Assembly (NCBI GenBank): GCA_041746635.1
Contig: JBGTGQ010000054.1
Coordinates: 52,174-116,173 of the forward strand
DNA length: 64,000 nt
Direction: 5' to 3'
Source of the DNA: CAMASH01 sp041746635
Lineage (GTDB): Bacteria > Verrucomicrobiota > Verrucomicrobiia > Chthoniobacterales > Terrimicrobiaceae
The position numbers and the translations under genes are program-made. Position 1 is the stretch's first letter. Every line of letters begins with the position of its first letter. Shown piece by piece: positions 19,544-28,067 of the stretch. The notes below the pieces were generated by a model. The model had not been told where the DNA came from. It was given only the letters and a program-made list of their open reading frames with translations, and ran no database searches.

Positions 19544-20620
19544 TCACCCGAGATTCGCCTCTATCAAGCGCTGCTCCATGTCGCTGGTCAGCAGCTTTTC
19601 AATCATCTCCTGAATGTCGCCCTCCAGAAAACGGTCCAGGCTGTAGAGGGTGAATTTGATGCGGTGGTCGGTCACCCGATTCTCGGCGAAATTGTAGGTG
19701 CGGATTTTTTCCTCGCGTCCGCCTCCGCCGATAAGGCTCTTGCGGTGGGCGGAATATTTTTCCTCCTCCTCGCGGCGTTTGTCTTCCAGCAGGCGCGAAC
19801 GCATGATTTTCAGCGCGGCTTCCTTGTTTTTTTGCTGACTGCGTCCGTCCTGGCAGCGGACGATGCGGCCGGTGGGAATGTGCATCACCTGCACGGCAGA
19901 GTCGGTGGTGTTCACGCCCTGGCCGCCGGGGCCGCCGGCGCGACAGACTTCGATGCGAAGGTCACTGGCCGGAATGATCAGGTCGATTTCCTCGGCCTCG
20001 GGCAGCACGGCGACGGTGGCGACGGAAGTGTGAATGCGGCCCTGCGCCTCGGTGGCGGGGACGCGCTGGACGCGGTGCGGGCCGCTTTCGTAGCGCATCT
20101 TGCGGAAGACGGATTCGCCGCTGAGCCGAAAAATAATTTCCTTGAAGCCGCCCAGCTCGGCGGAACTGCTTTCCATGGTTTCGACTTTCAGTCCGCTGAT
20201 TTCGGCGAAGCGGCAGTACATGCGGAAAAGATCGGCGGCAAAAAGCGCGGCTTCGGTGCCGCCCGTGCCGGCGCGGATCTCGACGATGGCGTCGCGGTCC
20301 TCCCCGGGTTCAGGAGGGAGGAGCAGAATTTGCAGTTCTTTCTCGATTGCCGGGAGGCGCTTTTCCATTTCCGGCAGCTCGGCCGCGGCCAGTTCGGCAA
20401 ATTCCGCGTCCGACCCTTGGGCCATGGCGCGGTTTTCCTCCAGCTCGCGGAGGAGTTTTTCGTATTCGGTCCAGCGGGCAAAAAGTTTCTTGAGCGAGGC
20501 GTGCTCGCGCATGATCTCCCGCGCGCGGGCGGCATTGTCGAAAAGCGAACTCCCGTTGATCTCGCTCTCCAACTCCTCAAAGCGCCGCCGCTTTTTTTCA
20601 ATCAGGGTGGAGAAATCCAT
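19544..20620 (-). CDS. prfA: peptide chain release factor 1
   Basis: A 358-aa class I release factor. The GGQ loop that triggers peptidyl-tRNA hydrolysis is GGPGGQGVNTTDSAVQ. The codon-recognition tripeptide is PAT in VQRVPATEAQGRIHTS, the RF1 form specific for UAA and UAG. Its presence argues against reassigned UAG in this genome. rpmE is immediately upstream in the same direction, a common bacterial pairing. Confidence 0.97.
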   Translation of the reverse strand: MDFSTLIEKKRRRFEELESEINGSSLFDNAARAREIMREHASLKKLFARWTEYEKLLRELEENRAMAQGSDAEFAELAAAELPEMEKRLPAIEKELQILLLPPEPGEDRDAIVEIRAGTGGTEAALFAADLFRMYCRFAEISGLKVETMESSSAELGGFKEIIFRLSGESVFRKMRYESGPHRVQRVPATEAQGRIHTSVATVAVLPEAEEIDLIIPASDLRIEVCRAGGPGGQGVNTTDSAVQVMHIPTGRIVRCQDGRSQQKNKEAALKIMRSRLLEDKRREEEEKYSAHRKSLIGGGGREEKIRTYNFAENRVTDHRIKFTLYSLDRFLEGDIQEMIEKLLTSDMEQRLIEANLG

Positions 20621-20700
20621 GGTAGTTCGTCCGGGTGTAAAAACGCGAAACGGTGATGGCGCACTGTGGCGCGATCACCGTTTCTTGCGGAGGGGAAAGT

Positions 20701-20937
20701 CTAGGCTTTTTTGCCTGGCTTGACCGCGCGGGTGGCGCGAACCGAACCATACCGGCGCTTGAACTTGTCAACCCGTCCGGCGGTATCGACGAATTTTTGC
20801 TCTCCGGTGAAAAAGGGATGGCAGGCTGCGCAAATGCCGATTTTGATGTTGTCGCGGGTCGAGCGTGTGCGATACGAGGCCCCGCAGGCGCAACTGATGA
20901 CGGTCTCGACGTAGTTGGGATGAATCTCTGGCTTCAT
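20701..20937 (-). CDS. rpmE: 50S ribosomal protein L31 (zinc-binding form)
   Basis: A 78-aa ribosomal protein with Cys16 and Cys18 (SCACGA) and Cys36 and Cys39 (GICAACHP), the zinc-retaining C+ type. HPFFTGEQKFVDTAGRVDKF is the standard L31 core. The C-terminus is extended by a basic tail (RATRAVKPGKKA). Its start abuts a divergent AMP-ligase gene, so the promoters overlap. Confidence 0.95.
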   Translation of the reverse strand: MKPEIHPNYVETVISCACGASYRTRSTRDNIKIGICAACHPFFTGEQKFVDTAGRVDKFKRRYGSVRATRAVKPGKKA

Positions 20938-20971
20938 GATGGAAAAAAATCAACGTAACCAAAAACTTCCG

Positions 20972-22360
20972 ATGCGCAATCCCATTCTGGAGCGCTGGGC
21001 CGGAGTCCTGTCCGGGCGTTTTGCCGACCCGGCGGTTCTCGATTCCGAGGGAGAAATATTGCGCACCTTTTCCGGGATCGAGCGGGAGTCAGAAATCTGG
21101 GGTGAAAAATTGTCGTCCCTCGCGTCCGGCTGTGTGATCGGCCTTCAGATCGGAAACTCTCCTGAATGGCCGGCCATCCTCCTTGGGGCCTGGCGGGTCG
21201 GACTTATCGTAGTGCCCTTCGACTTTGATCTGGCGGGTGAACGCCGCACTCGCATCGAAAAACTTTGCGGGGTTTCCGCCCGGATCGAACTGGTCGGTTC
21301 GGGGAGCGTTCTGGTTCCCCAGGCCAACCCGCCGGTCGAGTGGGCGTCACCCGCGCTCCAGTTGCTCAAATTAACTTCCGGAACGACCGGCGATGCCCGT
21401 GCGATCCGTTTCACCGCAGCGCAACTCCTGGCGGACTGCGACACGGTTTGCGACACGATGGATCTGCGGGAAAGCGACCGGAACTATGGAGCAATCGCGT
21501 TTTCTCATTCGTATGGATTGAGCAATTTGATCACCCCCTTGCTTTGTCGCGGGGTGCCTCTGGTGGTGGCGGGCGATTTGATGCCGCGAGCGCTGCTCGA
21601 TGGGATGGCGAAAAGCAGCGCGACGGTTCTGCCCGCCGTGCCGGCCATTTACCGCTCTCTCAGCGAATTTCATCCCGGCGTGAGTTCATTGCGGCGGTGT
21701 ATTTCCGCGGGAGCCCCACTTTCCCCGGAGATCGCGGGGAAATTTTTCACAGTGTGGGGCCGGAAAGTTCATTCGTTTTACGGCGCTTCGGAGTGCGGTG
21801 GGATTTGCTATGATGCGGAGGAAGATCCCGATGTGCCGCGCGGCTATGTGGGCCCGGCGATGAAAAATGTCACGATCCGGCTTTCCGAAGAAACGGAAGC
21901 ATCGCGCATCGAGGTCCGCAGTGGTGCCGTCGGGTCGGGTTACTTCCCCGCAGGTACGGACGAGGCCATGGGCGAGGGGACATTCCAACCGGCCGATTTG
22001 TTGGAGCGAAGCGGAGACGGCTATGTGATCACCGGACGGCTTTCTGAATTGATCAACGTGGCCGGGCGCAAAGTGAGTCCGGGCGAAATCGAGCAGGTGT
22101 TGCGAATGTCGCCCCGGGTGCGTGACGCGGTGGTGCTGGGTCTCCCGGCCCATGCCCGAGGGGAAGAGGTGGCGGCGTGTGTGTCCGGTGAGGCGACGGA
22201 GGATGAACTCAGGACCCTGTGTGCGCGAAATCTTCCCGCCTGGCAGGTGCCCCGGCATTGGTTTCTTTGGGACGAAATTCCTCTCACCGCGAGGGGAAAA
22301 ATCAACCGCACTGAGATTCGCGCGCGGCTGCAGGGTGGCCGGGCTCAGTCGGGATTGTAG
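20972..22360 (+). CDS. AMP-forming acyl-CoA synthetase/ligase family protein
   Basis: An adenylating enzyme of about 462 aa (474 if it starts at the in-frame ATG 20936, which overlaps rpmE). Motif A5-like GYVITGRLSELINVAG, the phosphate loop LTSGTTGDARAI, the adenine-binding FYGASECGGICYD and the C-terminal catalytic lysine in LTARGKINRTEI are all present. It is shorter than most acyl-CoA synthetases because the N-terminal domain is compact. The substrate acid is not predictable. Its 3' end overlaps the convergent PIN toxin gene by 16 bp. Confidence 0.85.
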   Translation: MRNPILERWAGVLSGRFADPAVLDSEGEILRTFSGIERESEIWGEKLSSLASGCVIGLQIGNSPEWPAILLGAWRVGLIVVPFDFDLAGERRTRIEKLCGVSARIELVGSGSVLVPQANPPVEWASPALQLLKLTSGTTGDARAIRFTAAQLLADCDTVCDTMDLRESDRNYGAIAFSHSYGLSNLITPLLCRGVPLVVAGDLMPRALLDGMAKSSATVLPAVPAIYRSLSEFHPGVSSLRRCISAGAPLSPEIAGKFFTVWGRKVHSFYGASECGGICYDAEEDPDVPRGYVGPAMKNVTIRLSEETEASRIEVRSGAVGSGYFPAGTDEAMGEGTFQPADLLERSGDGYVITGRLSELINVAGRKVSPGEIEQVLRMSPRVRDAVVLGLPAHARGEEVAACVSGEATEDELRTLCARNLPAWQVPRHWFLWDEIPLTARGKINRTEIRARLQGGRAQSGL

Positions 22361-22761
22361 GTTCCCCCGTATCCCGGTTGATAAAGCGGCAGACCGCAGA
22401 CGCGGGAAATGGCCGGAAAATCCGCATCGATGGAATAGACCCGGCAGTTTTGTTTCAAGGCGATGCTGGAAATGAGCACATCATTCCAAGGCACGGTGAC
22501 ACCTTTTTCCCGCAGGCTCCAAGAAAGGCGGACAGCCTGATCCCATTGCTGTTCTTTCATGGGCAAATAGGGAACCGTGCTGAGCGAACTCAACCATTTC
22601 GGACGGCTCTCGGCCCGAAGGGCCCCTAGGACTTCGAGTTTCACCGGCCCGCAAAAGGCAGCTTGATACTCGTCCAAGAGGCTGCGGAGGGCCACCTTGA
22701 CGAGCAAGTCGCCTTTGAGTTTGGCCGCCTCGATCCAGACGCAGGAATCGACTAAAACCAT
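22345..22761 (-). CDS. PIN-domain toxin (VapC-like ribonuclease)
   Basis: A 138-aa PIN protein. The first acidic residue is in MVLVDSCVWIEAAK and the later acidic set in WNDVLISSIALKQN and SIDADF. VapC toxins are Mg-dependent RNases that cut tRNA or rRNA. It follows the antitoxin gene after 5 bp, the typical order. The C-terminus ends past ADFPAISRVCGLPLYQPG. Confidence 0.88.
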   Translation of the reverse strand: MVLVDSCVWIEAAKLKGDLLVKVALRSLLDEYQAAFCGPVKLEVLGALRAESRPKWLSSLSTVPYLPMKEQQWDQAVRLSWSLREKGVTVPWNDVLISSIALKQNCRVYSIDADFPAISRVCGLPLYQPGYGGTYNPD

Positions 22762-22766
22762 GGCGG

Positions 22767-22973
22767 CTATTTATCGAACTTCTTGGGATCGTAGTCTTCG
22801 TCGAAAGAGTCGGCAAAATCGCCTTCCATGAGCCTCTTGCCGAATTCCCTCGCCTTGGCCCTCTTAACAAACTCAGTGACGGCCTTGGCCACTGCGGGGC
22901 TCTTCTTGGCTTCGCCGGTCAACAAGGCTAAATCATTTAACACACCTTCCTCGATATCAACGGTAATCCTCAT
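22767..22973 (-). CDS. antitoxin of the PIN toxin (VapB-like)
   Basis: A 68-aa protein starting MRITVDIEEGVLNDLALLTG, a ribbon-helix-helix-like DNA-binding head, followed by an acidic toxin-neutralising tail (GDFADSFDEDYDPKKFDK). ATG 22973 is preferred; an in-frame start at 23012 adds 13 residues with no similarity. It is co-directional with and 5 bp before the toxin. Confidence 0.82.
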   Translation of the reverse strand: MRITVDIEEGVLNDLALLTGEAKKSPAVAKAVTEFVKRAKAREFGKRLMEGDFADSFDEDYDPKKFDK

Positions 22974-23015
22974 AGCCTCAAAATACACGAATTCCGTTAG
23001 GAAAAGCAACAAATT

Positions 23016-24152
23016 TCATCTATCTCTGATATATTTAGCATCATTTTGCATCGAAAGCCACCTTTGATATTCAAATGGCGAAATTTCCGAGGGTTTGATT
23101 TCGCTACGCCCGCCCCAGAAAACATTGGTGTACCTGACCGGAATTCCGACCTTCTCCAGATGCCGGTCGATCGCCGCCTTATGTTCCAGCACGCGATCCC
23201 GATCCGTGCCGTGGGAAACGGCCATGATGTTGACGTCGTTAAATTCCGGCCCGCCTTCTCGCCAGTAACAATGGGTCAACACCTCATGGCGTCCGATTTC
23301 GCTCCCGGCCTCAATTTCGCGCCCGGGCGGAACCGCCCAATGAAAGAGCGCGTTAAAACGCGTCACCCGGGTGCCGGACTGGTTGGGTTTGACGTGTTCG
23401 AGGAAGGTGGAAAAGCGGCCGATGAGTTTGCGGGCCGCCAGCGACTCCGCCACCGAATAAAATTCCTCCGTCGTGACCCCGGCTTCCGCCGCCCTCTCGT
23501 CCCAAGCCGGTTCGCGGATCTCCTCCGGGGCAAATTCCCTTTTCAGCGCGGTGAGGATGCGCCATTCGTGATCGGTCAGTTTGATCGTTTCGACCACATG
23601 CATTTTGGCCTTCTCGGGAGACCTGTCGCCCGGCTCGATTGTCTTGCGACGAACGTGCCCGACGCCGAGTGCAAAAATCCCCTTGGCCGGCATGAGCCGG
23701 TAGGATTCCGCGCCGGTAATACGGCAAAGAAGCTGGCAATGTTGATCGAGAGAAAACCCGGCCGGAACTTTTAGGGTGGTCCAGAGCTTGTAGGCCTCGC
23801 CGGGGATTTTCGCATCGGTCGAACGAATGACCACATGACCCGAGTAGGGGTCTTTCTGAAACATGAAATCAAAGGCACCATCCAGCTTTTCCGCGGGTAC
23901 CTTCCAGGCCACCAGCGCGCCTTCGGCCAGATTGGTGGCGAGCAAAGTTTGCCGCACGCGGCGGATGGTTCCCGCTTCGAGCATGGCGCGGATTCGGTCG
24001 GTAATCGTTTCCAGCGGCAGCTCCGTGCGGCGGGCAATCTCGAGAAACGGCTGACGGACAAACCCGGCGATCTTGTCCTCCGAAACCGCGAGGATGCGGG
24101 CGTTGAGTGGATCGGTGTGTTCGATGGAAATGGTGGAGTGGTCGGTGTGCAT
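23016..24152 (-). CDS. two-domain AsnC/Lrp-type protein, siroheme decarboxylase-like
   Basis: A 378-aa protein with two tandem winged-helix/Lrp-AsnC ligand modules. The first half shows the HTH around PFLEIARRTELPLETITDRI and the second around AAEAGVTTEEFYSVAESL. The terminal half has FNALFHWAVPP and LTHCYWREGG, sequences I associate with the AhbA/AhbB (NirD/L/G/H) siroheme decarboxylases. The two subunits, normally separate genes, appear fused. A role in heme biosynthesis is inferred from the family; a transcription factor is the alternative. ATG 24152 is chosen over the upstream in-frame codon at 24185. The reading frame is intact. Confidence 0.78.
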   Translation of the reverse strand: MHTDHSTISIEHTDPLNARILAVSEDKIAGFVRQPFLEIARRTELPLETITDRIRAMLEAGTIRRVRQTLLATNLAEGALVAWKVPAEKLDGAFDFMFQKDPYSGHVVIRSTDAKIPGEAYKLWTTLKVPAGFSLDQHCQLLCRITGAESYRLMPAKGIFALGVGHVRRKTIEPGDRSPEKAKMHVVETIKLTDHEWRILTALKREFAPEEIREPAWDERAAEAGVTTEEFYSVAESLAARKLIGRFSTFLEHVKPNQSGTRVTRFNALFHWAVPPGREIEAGSEIGRHEVLTHCYWREGGPEFNDVNIMAVSHGTDRDRVLEHKAAIDRHLEKVGIPVRYTNVFWGGRSEIKPSEISPFEYQRWLSMQNDAKYIRDR

Positions 24153-24211
24153 ACGGCAGGAAAGGCCAGCTTTGACCTTTCGCACGTCCGCAGTTAGAGG
24201 GAAAGTCCTTC

Positions 24212-25335
24212 ATGGTCGAGAAAATCGAAACCCTCCTGCTGCTGCTGGGTATGATCGGTGTGCTGGCGGTGGTGGCGGAGCGTCTGAAATTCCCCTTTCC
24301 GATCCTGCTGGTCATCGCCGGCCTGGCCATCGGGGTGTCGCCCCAACTGCCTGAAATCAAGCTCAACCCCGATCTGGTTTTTCTCATTTTTCTGCCGCCG
24401 CTGCTCTTTTCCGCTGCATGGAATTTTCCCTGGGACGACTTCCGTGCCAATCTCCTGCCCATCTTTGGACTGGCGGTGGGTTTGGTTTTGGCGACCATGA
24501 CTTGCGTCGCCTTCGCCGCCATGTGGCTGATTCCGGGCATGACCCTGGCGGCGGGTATTGTCCTCGGTGCCATTGTTTGCAGTTTCCCTCCATTCTTGAC
24601 GAAATCCGCGGCATTGCGCCGGTTTGGCAACTTGCCTTCGTCGGCGCAGCCATTTCTTTTGTTGTCATCGCCGTGCGTTTTCTTTGGGTCTTTCCCATGG
24701 CGTGGATCGAACGCGCTTTCTTCCGTCACTCCGTCACCAAAGTGGATTTTCTGAACTTCGTTGGCCTCGTCGTAGCCTCCTGATCCGGTATGCGCGGAGT
24801 CGTCTCCCTTGCCGCCGCGCTGGCCCTGCCCCTTACGCTTCAGAGCGGTGAACCATTTCCCCACCGGCACATCATTCTCTTTCTCACGTTCTGCGTGATC
24901 TTTGTGACCTTGGTTTTGCAGGGACTCTCGCTCCCGTGGCTGGCCCGACGTCTGCGGGTCGAGGAGGCGAACGGGGAATACCAATCCGAGGCCGACGCGC
25001 GCATGTTGCTCACATCCGAGATCGTCGATGAAATCGCTCGCGAAATCACAAAGACCGCCGAACCCGGTGAACGCGAGTCGCTCGAACTCTGGCGCGACTA
25101 CTATCAAGAACGCCTGCACACCTTGAAAAAACGACACTCCCGCTCGCCGGAAATCAACCGGCAATCGGTCCGGCACGAACGCGAATTCTTCCCCCGCCTG
25201 ATCGAGCACACCCGCAACCGTCTGACGGAACTACGCCGGAAGGGACTCATCTCCGAGGATGTCCGACGCAAGATCGCCTACGATTTCAATCTCGAGGAGC
25301 AACGCATCCAGCGCGTGCTCGGTCGTCATAATTAA
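24212..25335 (+). pseudogene. Na+/H+ antiporter (CPA1/NhaP-like) with internal deletion and nonsense codon
   Basis: The N-terminal part, with PFPILLVIAGLAIGVSPQLP and FLPPLLFSAAWNFPW, is a normal CPA1 antiporter up to VLGAIV near 24570. It then jumps, in another frame, to QFPSILDEIRGIAPVWQLAF, a segment that normally follows the FILIG stretch about 150-170 residues later. The region with the ion-binding Asp pair and intervening helices is missing, so about 0.5 kb has been lost. Further on, TGA (24781-24783) stands where the family has Trp in SWTGMRGVVSLAAALALP. The cytoplasmic tail to 25335 is intact. It cannot make a working transporter. Confidence 0.85.
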
Positions 25336-25365
25336 ACGCCGCCCAAGCGGCGTTGCCCGCAAATG

Positions 25366-25785
25366 CTAACTGAACGTGAGATTTTTCACCCCGGCTGCCG
25401 CCGCCGAATTCAGCACATCAATGATGCGTTCCTGCTTGGTCTGCGGGTCGGGACGGATGATGACAGGGTCCTTGTCTCCGAACTTATCGATGTTGCTTTT
25501 GAGTTGCTCCCGCAGCGCAGGCAACTCCTTATTGGTCGGTGTATCGAAGGTCTTGCCGCTCGAGGAGACAACCCCGGTGGGCGAAATGTCGATGATAAAA
25601 GGCGTGACCGGCACCGTGGACTTACTGGCCGACTGCCCGCTGGGAAGGTTGATGGAAAGTTCCTTGGGGATGACCTGCGAGCCGGCCGAGGCCATAAAAA
25701 AGAGCAGGAGTACAAACACCACGTCCACCATGGGCGCGATTTGAAATCCCACATCACCATCTTCATTTGTGCCGCCGCCTGCCAT
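25366..25785 (-). CDS. exbD: ExbD/TolR-type biopolymer transport protein
   Basis: A 139-aa inner-membrane protein with one N-terminal helix (VGFQIAPMVDVVFVLLLFFM) carrying the conserved Asp in the APMVD motif, followed by a periplasmic domain. It harnesses the proton gradient together with the ExbB-type channel. It is the last gene of a four-gene operon and the second of two ExbD copies. It is convergent with the broken antiporter. Confidence 0.92.
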   Translation of the reverse strand: MAGGGTNEDGDVGFQIAPMVDVVFVLLLFFMASAGSQVIPKELSINLPSGQSASKSTVPVTPFIIDISPTGVVSSSGKTFDTPTNKELPALREQLKSNIDKFGDKDPVIIRPDPQTKQERIIDVLNSAAAAGVKNLTFS

Positions 25786-25821
25786 GTTAGGAGTTGAAAG
25801 TCATAGGTTGAAATTGAGGGA

Positions 25822-26304
25822 TCAGGAGCTTTTCCGGGAAGGGTCTTCCTTGTCCACGACAGAAAAGGTGACGGTGCCCACGCCGGACTTGCCGATGTTT
25901 TCCAGCAGGGTGCGCGTGAATTCCCAGCGAACCTCGCGGTCGGCCCGGATGAGGACGCGGATTTGCGGATTCAACGCGACTTGGGTCTGGAGTTTCCGGA
26001 GGATTTCCGTGGCAGGAAGCTGCTGCTGATCGATCTCCACCACAGCGGCATTGTTGAGCCGGTTGTAGAGGACGTTGATGATGACCTGGCCGGGGTTGCT
26101 TTTCGGTTTGTCCTTGGCCTCCTTGGCGACAGGAAGATCGACGTCCTGATTGGACTGCAACACTTCGGTCGAACTGATGGACATGAAGAACACCAGCAGC
26201 ACGAGCAAGATGTCGATCATCGGAGCAATTTGAAACTCCGGATCGGCTTCGGCCTCCGGCTTGCGGACGTGCTTGCCCTTCCTTTTGTGAGTGCCTTCAG
26301 ACAT
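25822..26304 (-). CDS. exbD: second ExbD/TolR-type protein
   Basis: A 160-aa paralogue with a basic cytoplasmic head (KRKGKHVRKPEAE), a helix containing PEFQIAPMIDILLVLLVFFM and a longer periplasmic domain (VLIRADREVRWEFTRTLLEN). Two non-identical ExbD genes behind one ExbB are common in Bacteroidota, Planctomycetota and Verrucomicrobiota, perhaps giving a heteromeric stator. The 9-bp gap to the exbB-type gene indicates coupling. Confidence 0.92.
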   Translation of the reverse strand: MSEGTHKRKGKHVRKPEAEADPEFQIAPMIDILLVLLVFFMSISSTEVLQSNQDVDLPVAKEAKDKPKSNPGQVIINVLYNRLNNAAVVEIDQQQLPATEILRKLQTQVALNPQIRVLIRADREVRWEFTRTLLENIGKSGVGTVTFSVVDKEDPSRKSS

Positions 26305-26313
26305 TTTGGAAGA

Positions 26314-27237
26314 TTACGCCCACTCGAGCGTGGCTCCGCAATGAGAGCAGGGGTTCAGACCGGGCTGGATGGCTCCGTTGCAAACGGGGCAATTGGTGGT
26401 GAGGGTCATGGAGACCGGGCGGGATTCTCCGGCCGTGCGGGACGGTGCGCCGGCCCCGGCTTCAAAGTTTTCGCCGATTTTGATGCCGGAGACTTCCTCG
26501 AAGGGGATGTCCTCGACCAAGCGGTTGAGCTTGTCGTCGGCGGTGACAATCACGATGGTGGCCTTGTTGCGGAAGTAGTAATAGAAGATAAAGGCCGGAA
26601 TGGCGATAAACAGACCGCTCGCCGTGGCCATGAGCACTTCACCAATTCGCAAGGCCAGCCCACGTGGGTCGGTCACCCCGGAGGAACCCAGCACGGCGAA
26701 GGCTCCCATCATGCCGATGACGGTGCCGAGCAGACCGATCATCGGGGCGATAACTCCGATGACCGAGAGGTAGCTATTTTTTGTTTTCAGTTCCTGCCCC
26801 TCGCGGATGCCATGCTCGATCAGAGCATTTTCGACTGCTTCCTTGCCGCGACCGAGGCGTTCCAGAGCGCCGCGGAGCACCTTGGCGATGTAGGCTTTGT
26901 TGGCGCGGCAAATTTCCCAAGCTTCCTGGTAGTTGCCGGCTTCGATGGTGGCAGCGAGGGATTCTTCCAGCGCCTTGGGAGCAAGTTGCTCGTCCCGCAT
27001 GGTGAGGAAAAGCTGGATGATGAAGGTGACCATGACGACGGAAGTGCCGAGAATGGCCAGCCAGATCATAACGATGAGGGGGCCACCATGGAGGATCGTC
27101 TCTAGGATATTCATCGATTCAGGCGCGGCCGGGGCGGCCCCGGCGGCGGCCTCCTCCGCCCACACGGCGGGAACCGTGGCGAAGAGCAACAGGCAGGTGA
27201 GAATACGATGGAGGAGGGTGTGGTGGGTTTTCTTCAT
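26314..27237 (-). CDS. exbB: MotA/TolQ/ExbB proton-channel protein with C-terminal zinc ribbon
   Basis: A 307-aa protein. A signal-like helix (HRILTCLLLFATVPAVWA) is followed by a helix around IVMIWLAILGTSVVMV, then a paired membrane segment with SVIGVIAPMIGLLGTVIGM and EVLMATASGLFIAIPAFIFY, the ExbB channel signature. The last 30 residues contain NCPVCNGAIQPGLNPCSHCG, a CxxC-CxxC zinc ribbon not present in classic ExbB. ATG 27237 gives MKKTHHTLL; the in-frame ATG at 27291 is poor. It energises outer-membrane transport with the two ExbD proteins. Confidence 0.9.
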   Translation of the reverse strand: MKKTHHTLLHRILTCLLLFATVPAVWAEEAAAGAAPAAPESMNILETILHGGPLIVMIWLAILGTSVVMVTFIIQLFLTMRDEQLAPKALEESLAATIEAGNYQEAWEICRANKAYIAKVLRGALERLGRGKEAVENALIEHGIREGQELKTKNSYLSVIGVIAPMIGLLGTVIGMMGAFAVLGSSGVTDPRGLALRIGEVLMATASGLFIAIPAFIFYYYFRNKATIVIVTADDKLNRLVEDIPFEEVSGIKIGENFEAGAGAPSRTAGESRPVSMTLTTNCPVCNGAIQPGLNPCSHCGATLEWA

Positions 27238-27259
27238 GATGGAGGGTGTAAAAAAGTAT

Positions 27260-28006
27260 TCAGGGGACGATGGTTTTTTTCTCGGTGACAAGGAAGGTGG
27301 CTCGTTCCTGTGCCTTGGCGACGACGGCCTTGTCTTCGTAGAAAAGGGTGACAGCCCTGAGGTAATCCTGCAAGGCTTCGGGATAAGTGCCCTCAGATTC
27401 GCGGATGATTCCCATTAAATAAAATGCCTGTCCGTACATGGCGCTCTTGCCCGCTTCGGCCATTTTAACTTTGGCCGCCTCGGTCACGATGGGCGTCAAC
27501 TTGGTTTTTGCGGTGGCAAAATCTTTCTTGGACACGGCGAGGCGGGCCAGTCCGATATCGGAAAGCGAGGCGGAACCCGGATAAGCCTTCTGGAAGGCGG
27601 CAAAGGCCGCCTCCGCCGCCGGGAGCTGGTCCAGCGAAAGGTAAACTTCGCCCAGCAGGGCGGAGGCGCGTTCGGCCCAGGGAGTGGGCAGTCCGCGGAA
27701 GGTGTCTACCAGCGGCTTGAGCGCGGCGAGGGTTTTGTTGGCGTCGCCTTTGGCCCATTCGGCCAGCGCGTTTTCGTAGGGTGCCGGGGCAGCCTTGGTC
27801 ACGGACGCGACCTGATCCATGGCGATGCTGGTCTCGGCCGGTCCGATCTTGATTTTGAGTTTTCCGTCAGCCACGGACAAAACCTGACCTTCGCTGCGCA
27901 GATTGTTTTTCTGAACCACGACGTCCTGGGCCGGGAGTTGGAGCACGATCCCAGCGATGGCCGAAAGGGCAATAATCAGGATGCGGGGGGACACGCTTGC
28001 TTTCAT
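27260..28006 (-). CDS. exported TPR-repeat protein of the Exb operon
   Basis: A 248-aa protein with signal sequence (RILIIALSAIAGIVLQLPAQ). It has a small beta region with SEGQVLSVADGKLKIKIGP and tetratricopeptide-like repeats (LGEVYLSLDQLPAAEAAFAA, YLMGIIRESEGTYPEALQDY). It is first in the operon with exbB and two exbD genes, so it may be the periplasmic partner resembling YbgF/CpoB. It reads away from the foldase gene at 28068, which is divergent. Confidence 0.8.
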   Translation of the reverse strand: MKASVSPRILIIALSAIAGIVLQLPAQDVVVQKNNLRSEGQVLSVADGKLKIKIGPAETSIAMDQVASVTKAAPAPYENALAEWAKGDANKTLAALKPLVDTFRGLPTPWAERASALLGEVYLSLDQLPAAEAAFAAFQKAYPGSASLSDIGLARLAVSKKDFATAKTKLTPIVTEAAKVKMAEAGKSAMYGQAFYLMGIIRESEGTYPEALQDYLRAVTLFYEDKAVVAKAQERATFLVTEKKTIVP

Positions 28007-28067
28007 CTTTTAACTGCTTTAATCACAGCAGCCCCGTAAATCAACAGTTTCGCAGCCCTTTTTTTTC

